A stretch of 64,000 nucleotides of DNA from Palleronia sediminis (GTDB taxonomy: Bacteria; Pseudomonadota; Alphaproteobacteria; Rhodobacterales; Rhodobacteraceae): positions 1 through 64,000 of the forward strand of contig NZ_SNAA01000006.1 in the NCBI RefSeq assembly GCF_004358695.1, written 5' to 3'. The position numbers and the translations under genes are program-made. The notes below the pieces were generated by a model. It ran no database searches, had not been told where the DNA came from, and saw only the letters and a list, made by a program, of their open reading frames with translations. Shown here one piece after another: positions 38,633 through 47,173 of the stretch (position 1 is the stretch's first letter; each line of letters opens with the position of its first letter).

Positions 38633-38956
38633 ATGTTTCGCACAGGTATTCCGCTCATGGCAGCACTGATGATCGGCGGCGCCGTCTCGGCGCAGACGAT
38701 GGACATCAGCAATCTTCGGTCCATCGACGATGCCGATCTCTATGGCCCGGAAGGCAACAAGATCGGCGAAGTCGAAGAGATCCTCGTCGACGAGACCGGC
38801 ACCCCGGTCGCGGCCGCGATCGAGTTCGGCGGCTTTCTCGATATCGGCGATGACGACGTTGTCATCATGCTCGAGGACATGACCTACGAGAACGGCAACT
38901 TCTCGACCAGCCTCACCGAGGATCAACTGGGCCAGCTCCCGTCCTGGGACGACTGA
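38633..38956 (+). CDS. Exported PRC-barrel domain protein
   Basis: The protein has 107 residues: signal peptide (about 1-20, ending VSAQ), then one PRC-barrel domain (YGPEGNKIGEVEEILVDETG). ACAGGAGG stands ideally before the ATG. It is acidic, single-domain and periplasmic. Such proteins are often induced by stress, but a role cannot be assigned. A good terminator follows at once. Confidence 0.82.
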   Translation: MFRTGIPLMAALMIGGAVSAQTMDISNLRSIDDADLYGPEGNKIGEVEEILVDETGTPVAAAIEFGGFLDIGDDDVVIMLEDMTYENGNFSTSLTEDQLGQLPSWDD

Positions 38957-38962
38957 AACCCC

Positions 38963-39001
38963 GCACCTCGCCCGTAACCGCTCGGGCGGGGTGCCTTTTC
39001 C
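38963..39001. terminator. Rho-independent terminator after the PRC-barrel gene
   Basis: A GC-rich stem (GCACCTCGCCCG pairing with CGGGCGGGGTGC) is followed by CTTTT. It is the clearest intrinsic terminator in the window and lies between two convergent genes. Confidence 0.75.
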
Positions 39002-39027
39002 GACGGTCCGCGCGGCGCGCCCGCCCC

Positions 39028-40047
39028 CTACGCCCCGTCGCGGGCGTCGCCGTCCAGAACGTCGTTCACATAGATCATGCGCACCGCGATCAGGATGACG
39101 ATCAGCATCGGCGTGGCCAGCAGAACGCCCAGGAACCCGAACAGGATGCCGCCGACGACCACGGCCAGCACGGTCAGCGCCGGGGGCAGCGATGTCGCGC
39201 GTTGCTGGATGAGCGGCATCAGCACCTGCCCGTCGATCTGCTGCACGACGACGATCAGGATCGTGACATAGACGGCGTCCATCGGGCTTTGGGTAAAGGC
39301 CAGCAGGACCGCCGGCGCACCGCCGAGGAACGGCCCGAGGATGGGGATGAAGTTCGTCAGCCCCGCGATCACGCCCAGCGCGATCGCAAGCGGGATATCC
39401 AGAAGCCAGAGCCCCGCGCCGATCATCACCCCCACCGCGATCATGTCGAAGATCTGCCCGATGAGCCATTTCCACAGGCCTGTGCCGATGGACTCGAGCA
39501 CATCCGCCGCGCGTTCGCGGTGGCGCACCGGCACGAGTTGCAGCGCGCCGCGATGGTAGAGCCGGGGATCGAGCGCGAGATAGATGCCCACCGACAGCAC
39601 GACGATGGTATTGGCGATGACGCCGACCGCGCGCGACAGCGTGCCGCCCAGCGCGCCCGTGACCGAGAAATCCGTGCTGTCGGAAAGCTCGGGCGAATTG
39701 TCGAACACATAGGCCCCCCATTCGGTCGCGTTGATCGCGGACCTGACCTCGGCCACGGCGCCGGGCAAAAGCTCGATCACCTTTGAAAGGCGGTCGGCCA
39801 TGCGCGGCCCCTCGGACCAGAAAAAGCCCGAGACCAGCGCGATCAGCAGCAGGCAGACGACGCCCACCCCCACGTTCGGCGACAGCGGCGTATGGCGCGC
39901 AACGAAGACGCCGAGATTGCGCAGGAACACGGCCAGCAGGATCGCAGCGAACACCAGCAACAGCACGACGACCAGCTCATGCGCGGCGAGAAACAGGATC
40001 GCGATGCCGATCACGGCCATCGCCGTGCGGAAGGCCGGCATGTTCAT
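39028..40047 (-). CDS. AI-2E family transporter (membrane protein)
   Basis: The protein has 339 residues with about eight helices. The N-terminal pair covers AVIGIAILFLAAHELVVVLLLVFAAILLAVFL, and the family region GLTNFIPILGPFLGGAPAVLLA lies in the second half. Some relatives export the autoinducer AI-2 or act as sodium/proton antiporters. The ATG at 40047 follows AAGGG at 10 bases; an ATG two codons later is equally possible. Alone on this strand. Confidence 0.85.
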   Translation of the reverse strand: MNMPAFRTAMAVIGIAILFLAAHELVVVLLLVFAAILLAVFLRNLGVFVARHTPLSPNVGVGVVCLLLIALVSGFFWSEGPRMADRLSKVIELLPGAVAEVRSAINATEWGAYVFDNSPELSDSTDFSVTGALGGTLSRAVGVIANTIVVLSVGIYLALDPRLYHRGALQLVPVRHRERAADVLESIGTGLWKWLIGQIFDMIAVGVMIGAGLWLLDIPLAIALGVIAGLTNFIPILGPFLGGAPAVLLAFTQSPMDAVYVTILIVVVQQIDGQVLMPLIQQRATSLPPALTVLAVVVGGILFGFLGVLLATPMLIVILIAVRMIYVNDVLDGDARDGA

Positions 40048-40204
40048 GGGCGCGGCCCTTGGCCGGGGTGGGGGTGCCGGGCGGGCGGCGGTGCTGCCTT
40101 GGCGTGTCGCATCGTCATGCTGCGCGTTCCTGTCCGACGGGCGTGCCCTGGCCGTGCAGATTGCCAGACCCGGCCGGTGGCGTCGACCGCAGAACCGGCT
40201 GCGC

Positions 40205-40837
40205 CTAGAGCGCGGGGCGGCGGGTGAACAGCGCCGCGATGCCGGCGGCGGCGATGGCGGCACCCCCGGCCCGGTTCATCCAGCGCAGCACATCCGCGCG
40301 CCCGATCACCCGCCGCATCGCATCGGCCCCCACCGCGTAGGCCGCGCCATTGGCCAGCGCCAGCGCGGTAAAGACCAGTACGAAGAATGCCGCCTGCCTG
40401 AGATAGCCTGCATCGGGCCGGATGAATTGCGGCACGAAGGCGATGAAGAACAGGATGCCCTTGGGGTTGAAGACGGTGACGAGAAACCCGTCGCGGAACG
40501 CGGCCCCGGCCGATCCGACAGGCGCGGCGCCATCCGCTTGCGGGGGTGCCGGCATCGCGCGGAACAGCTTGATTCCGAGCCAGACGAGGTAGCACGCCCC
40601 GATCAGCTTGACCGCGGTAAAGGCCGCGGCCGAGGCGGCGAGCAGCGCCCCCGCCCCGGCCAGCGCGATGCTGGCCGCCACCAGGTCGCCGAGCCCCACG
40701 CCCAGCACCAACGGCAGCGCGTTGCGCCGCCCGTCCGACAGTGACCGCAGAATCACCAACGCGATGGTCGGTCCGGGGACGATCAGCAGCACGATGCTGG
40801 CCGAAACGAAAAGCGCGATGGTCGATGCGTCGGGCAT
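40205..40837 (-). CDS. LysE/RhtB family amino-acid exporter
   Basis: The protein has 210 residues and six helices with the family start VPGPTIALVILRSLSDGRRNALPLVLG and FNPKGILFFIAFVPQFI. It exports an amino acid or derivative through the inner membrane. The start at 40837 (MPDAST) puts the first helix at residues 5-25. It is divergent from the first gene of the polysaccharide locus; the 160-base spacer carries the first copy of the 15-bp motif. Confidence 0.88.
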   Translation of the reverse strand: MPDASTIALFVSASIVLLIVPGPTIALVILRSLSDGRRNALPLVLGVGLGDLVAASIALAGAGALLAASAAAFTAVKLIGACYLVWLGIKLFRAMPAPPQADGAAPVGSAGAAFRDGFLVTVFNPKGILFFIAFVPQFIRPDAGYLRQAAFFVLVFTALALANGAAYAVGADAMRRVIGRADVLRWMNRAGGAAIAAAGIAALFTRRPAL

Positions 40838-40960
40838 GAGGGCTGGGGCCTTTGTCGGGTTGGCGGCCGGAATGGCCGGGCCGAGCCTTGCACGCGGGCG
40901 CCGACCCTCCAAGCGCGGATCGGGCGGGAGGATGCGGCTTGACCTCGCAAGCCGCGCCGT

Positions 40961-40975
40961 GTGACGCTACGTCAT
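40961..40975. promoter_or_regulatory. Polysaccharide-locus motif, copy 1
   Basis: On the minus strand it reads ATGACGTAGCGTCAC, matching TTGACGYARGGTMAM at 13 of 15 positions, and it is almost a perfect dyad (TGACG-CTA-CGTCA on the plus strand). It ends 22 bases before the phosphoribosyltransferase gene. See the finding on the motif. Confidence 0.5.
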
Positions 40976-40997
40976 CCAGCGAAAGGCGGTCCTGACG

Positions 40998-42035
40998 ATG
41001 CACTTCCGGTCTTATGCGGATCTGCATGACGATGTCGCCCGCGGCCTGTCGATGTTGCCCGACAGGCCCGATCTCGTCGTCGGCGTCCCGCGCAGCGGCC
41101 TGCTGGCCGCGGGCATCGCGAGCATCATCCTCAACGTGCCGCTGGCCAGCATCGACGGACTCGCGGCGGGCCATGTCTTTGGCACCGGCAAGACGAAACA
41201 GGTCCGCACCCGCTCGGCCGAGGTGGACGGACCGCCCAGGGTGCTCGTCCTCGACGACTCGGTATCGACGGGGCTGTCGCTGCGCGAGGCGCGCGCCACG
41301 ATCGCCGGGATCGCGGGGCTCGGGCCCGTCACCTTTGCCGCCGTCTATGGCGAAGCGGCGAGCCATCCAGAGGCCGACACCGTCTTTGCCGCCGTTCCGC
41401 AGCCCCGGATGTTCCAGTGGAACTTTCTCCACCACGATGCGCTCGGGCGGTGCATGATCGACATCGACGGCGTGCTGTGCCGCGATCCGCTGGCGGTCGA
41501 GAACGACGACGGCCCGAACTACCGCCGCTTCCTGTCGGAGACGCCGCCGCTTTTGCTGCCGAGCAAGCGCGTCGCCGCGCTCGTCACCAACCGGCTGGAG
41601 AAATACCGCCCCGAGACCGAGGCATGGCTGGCCCGGCACGGGGTCGTATACGATGCGCTGCACATGCTCGATCTGCCGGACGCCGAGGCGCGGGCCGAGG
41701 CGGACCTGTCGGCCTTCAAGGCCGAGACATACCGCCGAAGCTCGGCCCTTCTGTTCATCGAAAGCGAGATCGGGCAGGCCGTCGCGATCGCCGAGGCGAC
41801 CGACCGGCCCGTGCTGTGCACCGCCACCTGGCGGCTAAAGACCACCCATACCGGCGCCTATCTCGCGCGGCAGGCGCGGCGACAGGCCGCCTATCGCGCG
41901 CTCGACCTGCCCCGCCGGGGCAAGCTTGCCGCGCGTCGCATCGCCGGGCGGCTCCTGGGCGAAGAGGCGGTCAGCGCGCTGGGCGACAGGCTGCGCCGGT
42001 CGCGCGATACCGATCAAGCCGGCGGCAAGACGTGA
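40998..42035 (+). CDS. Phosphoribosyltransferase-HAD domain protein of the polysaccharide locus
   Basis: The protein has 345 residues in two parts. The first is a type I phosphoribosyltransferase with the PRPP loop LVLDDSVSTG (Asp86, Asp87). The second begins RCMIDIDGVLCRDP, a HAD-type motif I with Asp155 and Asp157, followed by a RLEKYRPETEAWL region. A basic C terminus of about 80 residues ends the protein. No signal peptide. The GTGA overlap with the next glycosyltransferase places it in the exopolysaccharide operon. It may make or trim a phospho-sugar for the polymer; no function is established. Confidence 0.75.
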   Translation: MHFRSYADLHDDVARGLSMLPDRPDLVVGVPRSGLLAAGIASIILNVPLASIDGLAAGHVFGTGKTKQVRTRSAEVDGPPRVLVLDDSVSTGLSLREARATIAGIAGLGPVTFAAVYGEAASHPEADTVFAAVPQPRMFQWNFLHHDALGRCMIDIDGVLCRDPLAVENDDGPNYRRFLSETPPLLLPSKRVAALVTNRLEKYRPETEAWLARHGVVYDALHMLDLPDAEARAEADLSAFKAETYRRSSALLFIESEIGQAVAIAEATDRPVLCTATWRLKTTHTGAYLARQARRQAAYRALDLPRRGKLAARRIAGRLLGEEAVSALGDRLRRSRDTDQAGGKT

Positions 42036-42973
42036 CGCCGCGCGCGACCACCGCCGCCGTGTTCGTGACCGACGAACGCGGCCGCGATCTGGCGCGGTTT
42101 TCCGTGGCCTCCTTCGCGCTGACCCAGGGCTGGCCCTGCGATATCCACCTTGCCTGCGACGGGTTCGCCCTGCCGTCCGACGACCCCTTGCGTGCGCTCT
42201 GTGCCGAACGGGGGATCGCGTTTCACACCCCGGCCTTGTCATCCTCGGGCTATGCGGGGCTGAAATCGGCCGCGCATATCTCGGCGGCGCAATTCCTCAA
42301 GTTCGCGGCCGTCGCGCCGCTGACCGGGCGCTATCGCCGCGTGCTCTATTCCGACACCGATTTCCTGTTCCTGCGAGACATGCCCGCCCACGAGGTCGAC
42401 CTCGGGGGGCAGCCGCTCGGGGCGTGTTTCGACGTCGCCGAGGCGGGGGCGATCACCGATCCGGCCTTTGTGCGGAACTGTCGCGCGCATGGCCGGTCGC
42501 CGCTGTATTTCAACAGCGGGCTTATGCTGTTCGACGCCGAGGCGCTCGACATGGAGGAATTGCGCGCCCCCTACGAGGCGGCGATCCAAGCGCACCAGGC
42601 GCGTTGCGATTACAAGGCAGTCTGCCGCACCAACGATCAATGCGTCTGGAACATGCTTTTCGAAGGCCGCTGGCACGTCCTGCCCGGCGGCTGGAACGTG
42701 CAGTCCTCGATGCGTTTCACCAAGCCGTGGCGCGAGGCGCGGGCGCGCCATTATACCGGGCCGAAAAAGTTCACCGACCCGAAACCGTGGCGCAGCGACG
42801 GGATCGAGTACCGGGCGGTTGCGCGGATCGCCGCGCTGATCGGCCCGCCGGGCCGGGCGGGCGGGCCGCCGTTCGACGCGATCTACCGGGCGAACGGGCT
42901 GCGGTTCCTGCGCCAGCGGGCGCGCATCCTGCGCGCGGCCGCCGATCTGGGGGCACGCTCGACCGCGATCTGA
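42032..42973 (+). CDS. Glycosyltransferase, GT-A fold (GT8-like)
   Basis: The protein has 313 residues. The metal-binding DxD is in YSDTDFLFLRD (about residues 108-118), with LYFNSGLMLFDAEAL and CRTNDQCVWNML as in GT8 enzymes that retain the anomeric configuration. It transfers a nucleotide sugar in the cytoplasm to the growing lipid-linked repeat unit (inferred from location). GTG start overlapping the previous stop. The C terminus is basic and may contact the membrane. Confidence 0.8.
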   Translation: MTPRATTAAVFVTDERGRDLARFSVASFALTQGWPCDIHLACDGFALPSDDPLRALCAERGIAFHTPALSSSGYAGLKSAAHISAAQFLKFAAVAPLTGRYRRVLYSDTDFLFLRDMPAHEVDLGGQPLGACFDVAEAGAITDPAFVRNCRAHGRSPLYFNSGLMLFDAEALDMEELRAPYEAAIQAHQARCDYKAVCRTNDQCVWNMLFEGRWHVLPGGWNVQSSMRFTKPWREARARHYTGPKKFTDPKPWRSDGIEYRAVARIAALIGPPGRAGGPPFDAIYRANGLRFLRQRARILRAAADLGARSTAI

Positions 42974-43102
42974 GACAAAGTGCGGCGCGATTGCCTGACC
43001 GTGGCCCGGCGGAATGGGCAGTTTCGCGCCGATGCCGCCGCGACGCTGGACATGCCGGCCGATCCGGCCCCACAAGGGGCTTAATCCCTGACAAGCAGGA
43101 CA

Positions 43103-43360
43103 ATGACGGGCCCCCTAACGGATCGCGGGATCGAGGACAGCGTGTCGAAACACCGGAACCGCCCCCCCAAGCACCGCCGCCGCCCCCCCATCGCGCTGGG
43201 CGTCATCCTGGTCGCCGTTCTGGGGGCCGGGGCGGTGACGGCCGTGCTTGTCCTTGGCTACGGTCTGCCGCTGATCTGGGCGATTCCGGTCTATGGCGCG
43301 ACGGGTGCCGTCTTTGCCCTCGTTGTGCTGGCCGCGGCATGGGCGCTCAGGCGGCGATAG
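43103..43360 (+). CDS. Small two-helix membrane protein
   Basis: The protein has 85 residues: a basic N terminus (KHRNRPPKHRRRPP), then two hydrophobic helices (about 31-53 and 59-80) and RRR at the end. AGGA precedes the ATG; a GTG at 43142 (SKHRN) is an alternative with GAGGA before it. It lies between polysaccharide genes but resembles nothing I know. Confidence 0.55.
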   Translation: MTGPLTDRGIEDSVSKHRNRPPKHRRRPPIALGVILVAVLGAGAVTAVLVLGYGLPLIWAIPVYGATGAVFALVVLAAAWALRRR

Positions 43361-43363
43361 GAA

Positions 43364-44170
43364 TCACCGTCCGTCGTCCGCCTCCGTCGCGATCATGCCC
43401 CTGAACCGCGCGTAGGCGTCTGCCGCCGCGATCCGCAGCGTCTCGGGCACGGCGTCGGGCATCTCGCGATCCGGGTCGGTGGGTGGACGGGCCTCGATGG
43501 CGGTTCGGCGGCCGCTTTCCAACGGATCACCCCCGCCGCGCCGACGCGACGCGGCCGGGCTGACATAGCGGTTGGCCAGCGGCGGGTCGATCCGCAGCGC
43601 CCCCGAGATCCGCGCCAGCGCCGCGTCGGGGTCCGCGATCAGCGCGTCATGGGTCAGCCCCACGCGCCGCTCGGGCGCAAACCCCTCCCATAGCCGCGCC
43701 AGCGCGGCGAGCCGTTCGACGTAATAGCGCGCGGCGGCGTCGTCGGTGGCATAGTCGCGCCCCCCAAGCGTGTCGAACAGCCGCCGGATCGAACGGATCG
43801 TCGGGCCGGGATGCCGTGCGACAAAGATCGCGCGCGCCTCGAAGAACCGCGGGTCCGGGTCGCGGTCATGGCGCGAATGGAGGATCTTGTCGAACAGATG
43901 CGCCGCGCCGGGCGTCCAGCCCCCGCGCCGCACCTGGTTCACGATCAGCCGCCCCAGCGCGCCCCGCCCGTCATAGCGCAGATGCGCCTCGCCATAGCCC
44001 GAAATATCGGGACGCGAGCACAGAACGTTCGACAGCGCTGTCGATCCGCAGCGCATATGGGCCAGCACGAAGATGCAGCGGTCGAACCGGCATTGCGGCG
44101 CCGCAGCCGCAACGGCCCGCCCCGCCAGCCTCTTGAGGCCTTCGCGCGTCGTGCGGACCGGACCGCTCAT
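43364..44170 (-). CDS. Sulfotransferase-family protein (1 of 3 in the locus)
   Basis: The protein has 268 residues. The phosphosulfate-binding loop is seen in FVLAHMRCGSTALSNVL (about 33-49) and the second PAPS region in IFVARHPGPTIRSI. It should transfer sulfate from PAPS to a carbohydrate in the cytoplasm. Its start overlaps the stop of the polymerase gene (ATGA), so it is in the polysaccharide locus by operon as well as position. Some members of this family act on other acceptors. Confidence 0.78.
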   Translation of the reverse strand: MSGPVRTTREGLKRLAGRAVAAAAPQCRFDRCIFVLAHMRCGSTALSNVLCSRPDISGYGEAHLRYDGRGALGRLIVNQVRRGGWTPGAAHLFDKILHSRHDRDPDPRFFEARAIFVARHPGPTIRSIRRLFDTLGGRDYATDDAAARYYVERLAALARLWEGFAPERRVGLTHDALIADPDAALARISGALRIDPPLANRYVSPAASRRRGGGDPLESGRRTAIEARPPTDPDREMPDAVPETLRIAAADAYARFRGMIATEADDGR

Positions 44171-45576
44171 GCCGGGGCGCCGAGGCGGGGCGTCGATGCC
44201 GGCGCGCGGGCCCATGCCGCGGCGGAACACAATCCCACTGCCGCTCCGGCCATGACGAAGAACGCGATCTCGAGGTTCGGCGTCGCCTTGACCACCAGCG
44301 CCCGTGCGAGGAACCCGGCGCAGGCGAACTTGCACGCGACCGCGACCCGGCCTGCGTCGCGATCCATGTCGGCCGTCGGCAGCGTGGCCACCCGCCACAG
44401 AAACATCAGCATCAGCGCGGTGCCGATCACGCCCAGCGTGGCCAGCGTCGAGATCAGCCAGTTGGACGCCCGAACCGATCCCAGCCCGGCACCCATCAGG
44501 TTGGTGTCGAGGAAATTGCCGAAGGCCTGCGCGTTCCAGCTCATCCGCTCGACCCCCGACGAGGTCTGCAACTTGTCGAGCAGCGACCGGTCGATGAAGG
44601 CCGCGACATCGGGCACCATGACATAAAGCGCCAGCATCCCCGCGACCGCGAGCGGCAGCACGGCGACGGCGATCACCGCGATGCCCGCCGCGCGCAGACG
44701 CAACGCACCGAAATCGGCCCCGCGAAGCTGGATCGCCACAAAGACTCCCAGCAACAGCGCCGCCCCGACATAGGCCGACGAGGACGTTCCGCGCAAAAGG
44801 ACGAAGGTCGTCAGGGCCAGCCAGACGCCGCTCCGCCCGCGGCGTCCGTCGTCGGTGAACCAGTAGCTCAGCCAGAACCCGAACAGCCCCAGCGAGAGAT
44901 AGCCATAGGCCGACGCCTCGGGAAAGCCGCCGATCATCCGGTTCAGCCCCGCCATCTTCTGGCCCAGCGTCAGCGAGTAATTCGCCGTGCGGATCGGATC
45001 GAGCAGAAAGGCGAGCCCCGCGGCATTGGTCGCGATATCGACGAGGCCCAGCGCGACATGCACGCCGGTGGCCAGTTGCACGCCGCGCAACACCGCGCGC
45101 GCATCCGGGCGCCGCGTCAGAACCGCCGCCACCGCCGCAAAGGCCGCGATGCTGAGCATCAGCCGCAAAAGCTGCGAGAGGTTGCCATTGCCGGGGCGCA
45201 GCGGCCGGCTGATGATGCCGTCGCCCCGCCCGATGCTGAACACCTCGATCGCGCCGGCAAAGACGCGCGGCAGGAACAGCGTGGCGATGATGGCATAAAG
45301 CAGAACGGCCGAGAGGACGACGCCCGTCCGCTCGATCAGCATCGTGCGGGCCAAGTCCACCGTGCCGCCGGGCCGGGCGAGAACCAGCAGGACCAGCGTG
45401 ACCACCGCGAGATCGGCCGCCACGATCGAGGTTCCGCCGACCGCGGGCAGGTTGATCGCGGCCATCATACCGAAGGGCAGCATCGCGAACAAAAGCGACA
45501 GCCCCCGATCCGGCCCGCGCAGGATCATGGCCAGCGCGACGGCGAGGACGATTGCCGTGCTCGGGACGAACTGCAT
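44167..45576 (-). CDS. O-antigen ligase/Wzy-type polymerase-like membrane protein
   Basis: The protein has 469 residues with about 11 helices. A region around GVERMSWNAQAFGNFLDTNLMGAGLGS has the large periplasmic loop layout of the O-antigen ligase family (Wzy/WaaL/ExoQ). It is the only such protein in the locus, so it is the likely polymerase. The ATG at 45576 follows GGAGA. It shares an operon with the sulfotransferase below. A motif copy lies 93 bases upstream. Confidence 0.82.
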   Translation of the reverse strand: MQFVPSTAIVLAVALAMILRGPDRGLSLLFAMLPFGMMAAINLPAVGGTSIVAADLAVVTLVLLVLARPGGTVDLARTMLIERTGVVLSAVLLYAIIATLFLPRVFAGAIEVFSIGRGDGIISRPLRPGNGNLSQLLRLMLSIAAFAAVAAVLTRRPDARAVLRGVQLATGVHVALGLVDIATNAAGLAFLLDPIRTANYSLTLGQKMAGLNRMIGGFPEASAYGYLSLGLFGFWLSYWFTDDGRRGRSGVWLALTTFVLLRGTSSSAYVGAALLLGVFVAIQLRGADFGALRLRAAGIAVIAVAVLPLAVAGMLALYVMVPDVAAFIDRSLLDKLQTSSGVERMSWNAQAFGNFLDTNLMGAGLGSVRASNWLISTLATLGVIGTALMLMFLWRVATLPTADMDRDAGRVAVACKFACAGFLARALVVKATPNLEIAFFVMAGAAVGLCSAAAWARAPASTPRLGAPA

Positions 45577-45669
45577 CGCGTCTCCGTTCCTGCCGGGCGG
45601 GGCGGTCCGGCCGCCCGATGCCGCCGGGGGCGTCATTAGCATTTTACGACAGGATCGCCGCGGTGCATA

Positions 45670-45684
45670 GTGCCCTTACGTCAA
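45670..45684. promoter_or_regulatory. Polysaccharide-locus motif, copy 2
   Basis: On the minus strand it reads TTGACGTAAGGGCAC (14 of 15 matches to TTGACGYARGGTMAM). It lies between the divergent polymerase (start 93 bases away) and flippase (start 15 bases away) genes. Confidence 0.55.
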
Positions 45685-45698
45685 CCAGAGGTAACTGC

Positions 45699-47162
45699 TT
45701 GCTCGACGATCCCCCTCGAAGAGCGGTCTCGCCCCGTCTGCGGCGGGCGGGCATGGCGGGCTTCGCCTTTTCTGCCCGCGCGACCCAGCAGGTCTCGGCC
45801 TTTGTCATCACGCTTTTGGCGGCGCGGTTCCTGCTGCCGGCTGAATACGGGGTCTACACCCTGTCGGTGGTCTTCGTGATGTTCATCCAGATGATGACAT
45901 ATACGGGGTTCTATCACTTCATCATCAACGACAAGGCCGAGGATGACGCGGTCCTGTCGACGAGCTTCTGGCTGATCGTCGGGCTGGCCTCGGGGGCATC
46001 CGGGCTGATCGCGCTGGCCGCGCCGATGCTGGCGCGGGTCTTCGACGCCCCCGCGCTGGGGCCGGTGCTGCTGTTGCTGATCGCGGCCCAGCCGCTTGCC
46101 GCCGTGAGCGCATGGTACACGGCGGCCTTGCTGCGGCGGCGTGCGATGCGGGCGCATTACGTCATCATGTTCGCGCAGAACCTCGCCGCGCTGGTCGGTG
46201 GGGCGGTGCTGCTGTGGTCGTGGCAATCGGTCATGGCGCTGGTGGCGTTTCGCTACCTGCGTGTCCTTGTCGGGCTCGTCCTCTATTTCGCCGTGTCGCC
46301 GGACCGGCCGCATCTGCGGTTCGACCCGGCCCTCGCGCGGCGGGCGATGCGTTTTGCAAGCGGGCTTTACGGCGCCAAGGGGATGGAGTTCCTGTCACGC
46401 TATTCCGCCGACCTGCTGCTGGGGCTGATGTTCAGCACCGCCGAGGCGGGGCTTTACCGGTTCGGAAGCCGCATCGCGACCGCCGCGACCGATATCGTCA
46501 CCAGCACGATGCAGGCTTTCGCCCTGACCCAGTTCGGCGCCGCGGCACGGGCCGATGGCGACCTCGCGGCCGTGCTGCGCCGCTTTACCGGCACGATCAC
46601 CCTTTTGACCGGAGGGGTCGCGGCCGTGATCGTGGTGCTCGTCGACGATGTCGTGACGGCGTTTTTCGACCCCGCCTATCTCGCGGCCGTCGCCGTGGCC
46701 TATGCCATCGCGGTCCGCGCCGCGGTCAAGACCGGATCGGTCCTGATCGCCCCGGCGCTAGCGGCGGCGGGCCGCACCGGGGCGGTGATGAGCTTTGCCA
46801 CCCTGTCGATGGTCGTCAGCGTCGCGGCCACCTTCGGGGCCGCGCCCTTCGGACTGGTGGCGGTCGCCTGGGGGCAGGCGGCGGCGACGATGGTGCTGAC
46901 CTTTGCGGGGCTGTGGTGGCTGCGCCGCCGCACGGGAATGCGCATCGGCGGAGCGGTGCGCGCCTTTGCCGTCGCGGGGGCGCTGGCGCTGACCTATGGC
47001 GCGGTGCTCGAACTGGGGGTGGTGTGGATCGGTGCCGCGGCGGGGCTGTCGCCGGTGGCCGAGATCTGGGCGGGCATGGCGTTGGCGGCGGTGCTGGCCG
47101 TGCCGACGCTGTTCGCGGGACGGGCGCTGCGGGTTTTCACCCTCGGCGTGTTCTCTGGCTGA
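45699..47162 (+). CDS. Wzx-type polysaccharide flippase
   Basis: The protein has 487 residues and about 12-14 helices of the MOP/polysaccharide-biosynthesis superfamily, beginning FSARATQQVSAFVITLLAARFLLPAEYGVYTL. It would flip the lipid-linked repeat unit across the inner membrane. I chose the TTG at 45699 because AGAGGT lies 7 bases before it and the family usually has some 20 residues before the first helix. The ATG at 45753 gives a shorter form. The downstream glycosyltransferase starts 11 bases after the stop. Confidence 0.82.
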   Translation: MLDDPPRRAVSPRLRRAGMAGFAFSARATQQVSAFVITLLAARFLLPAEYGVYTLSVVFVMFIQMMTYTGFYHFIINDKAEDDAVLSTSFWLIVGLASGASGLIALAAPMLARVFDAPALGPVLLLLIAAQPLAAVSAWYTAALLRRRAMRAHYVIMFAQNLAALVGGAVLLWSWQSVMALVAFRYLRVLVGLVLYFAVSPDRPHLRFDPALARRAMRFASGLYGAKGMEFLSRYSADLLLGLMFSTAEAGLYRFGSRIATAATDIVTSTMQAFALTQFGAAARADGDLAAVLRRFTGTITLLTGGVAAVIVVLVDDVVTAFFDPAYLAAVAVAYAIAVRAAVKTGSVLIAPALAAAGRTGAVMSFATLSMVVSVAATFGAAPFGLVAVAWGQAAATMVLTFAGLWWLRRRTGMRIGGAVRAFAVAGALALTYGAVLELGVVWIGAAAGLSPVAEIWAGMALAAVLAVPTLFAGRALRVFTLGVFSG

Positions 47163-47173
47163 GCGGGGGCAGA

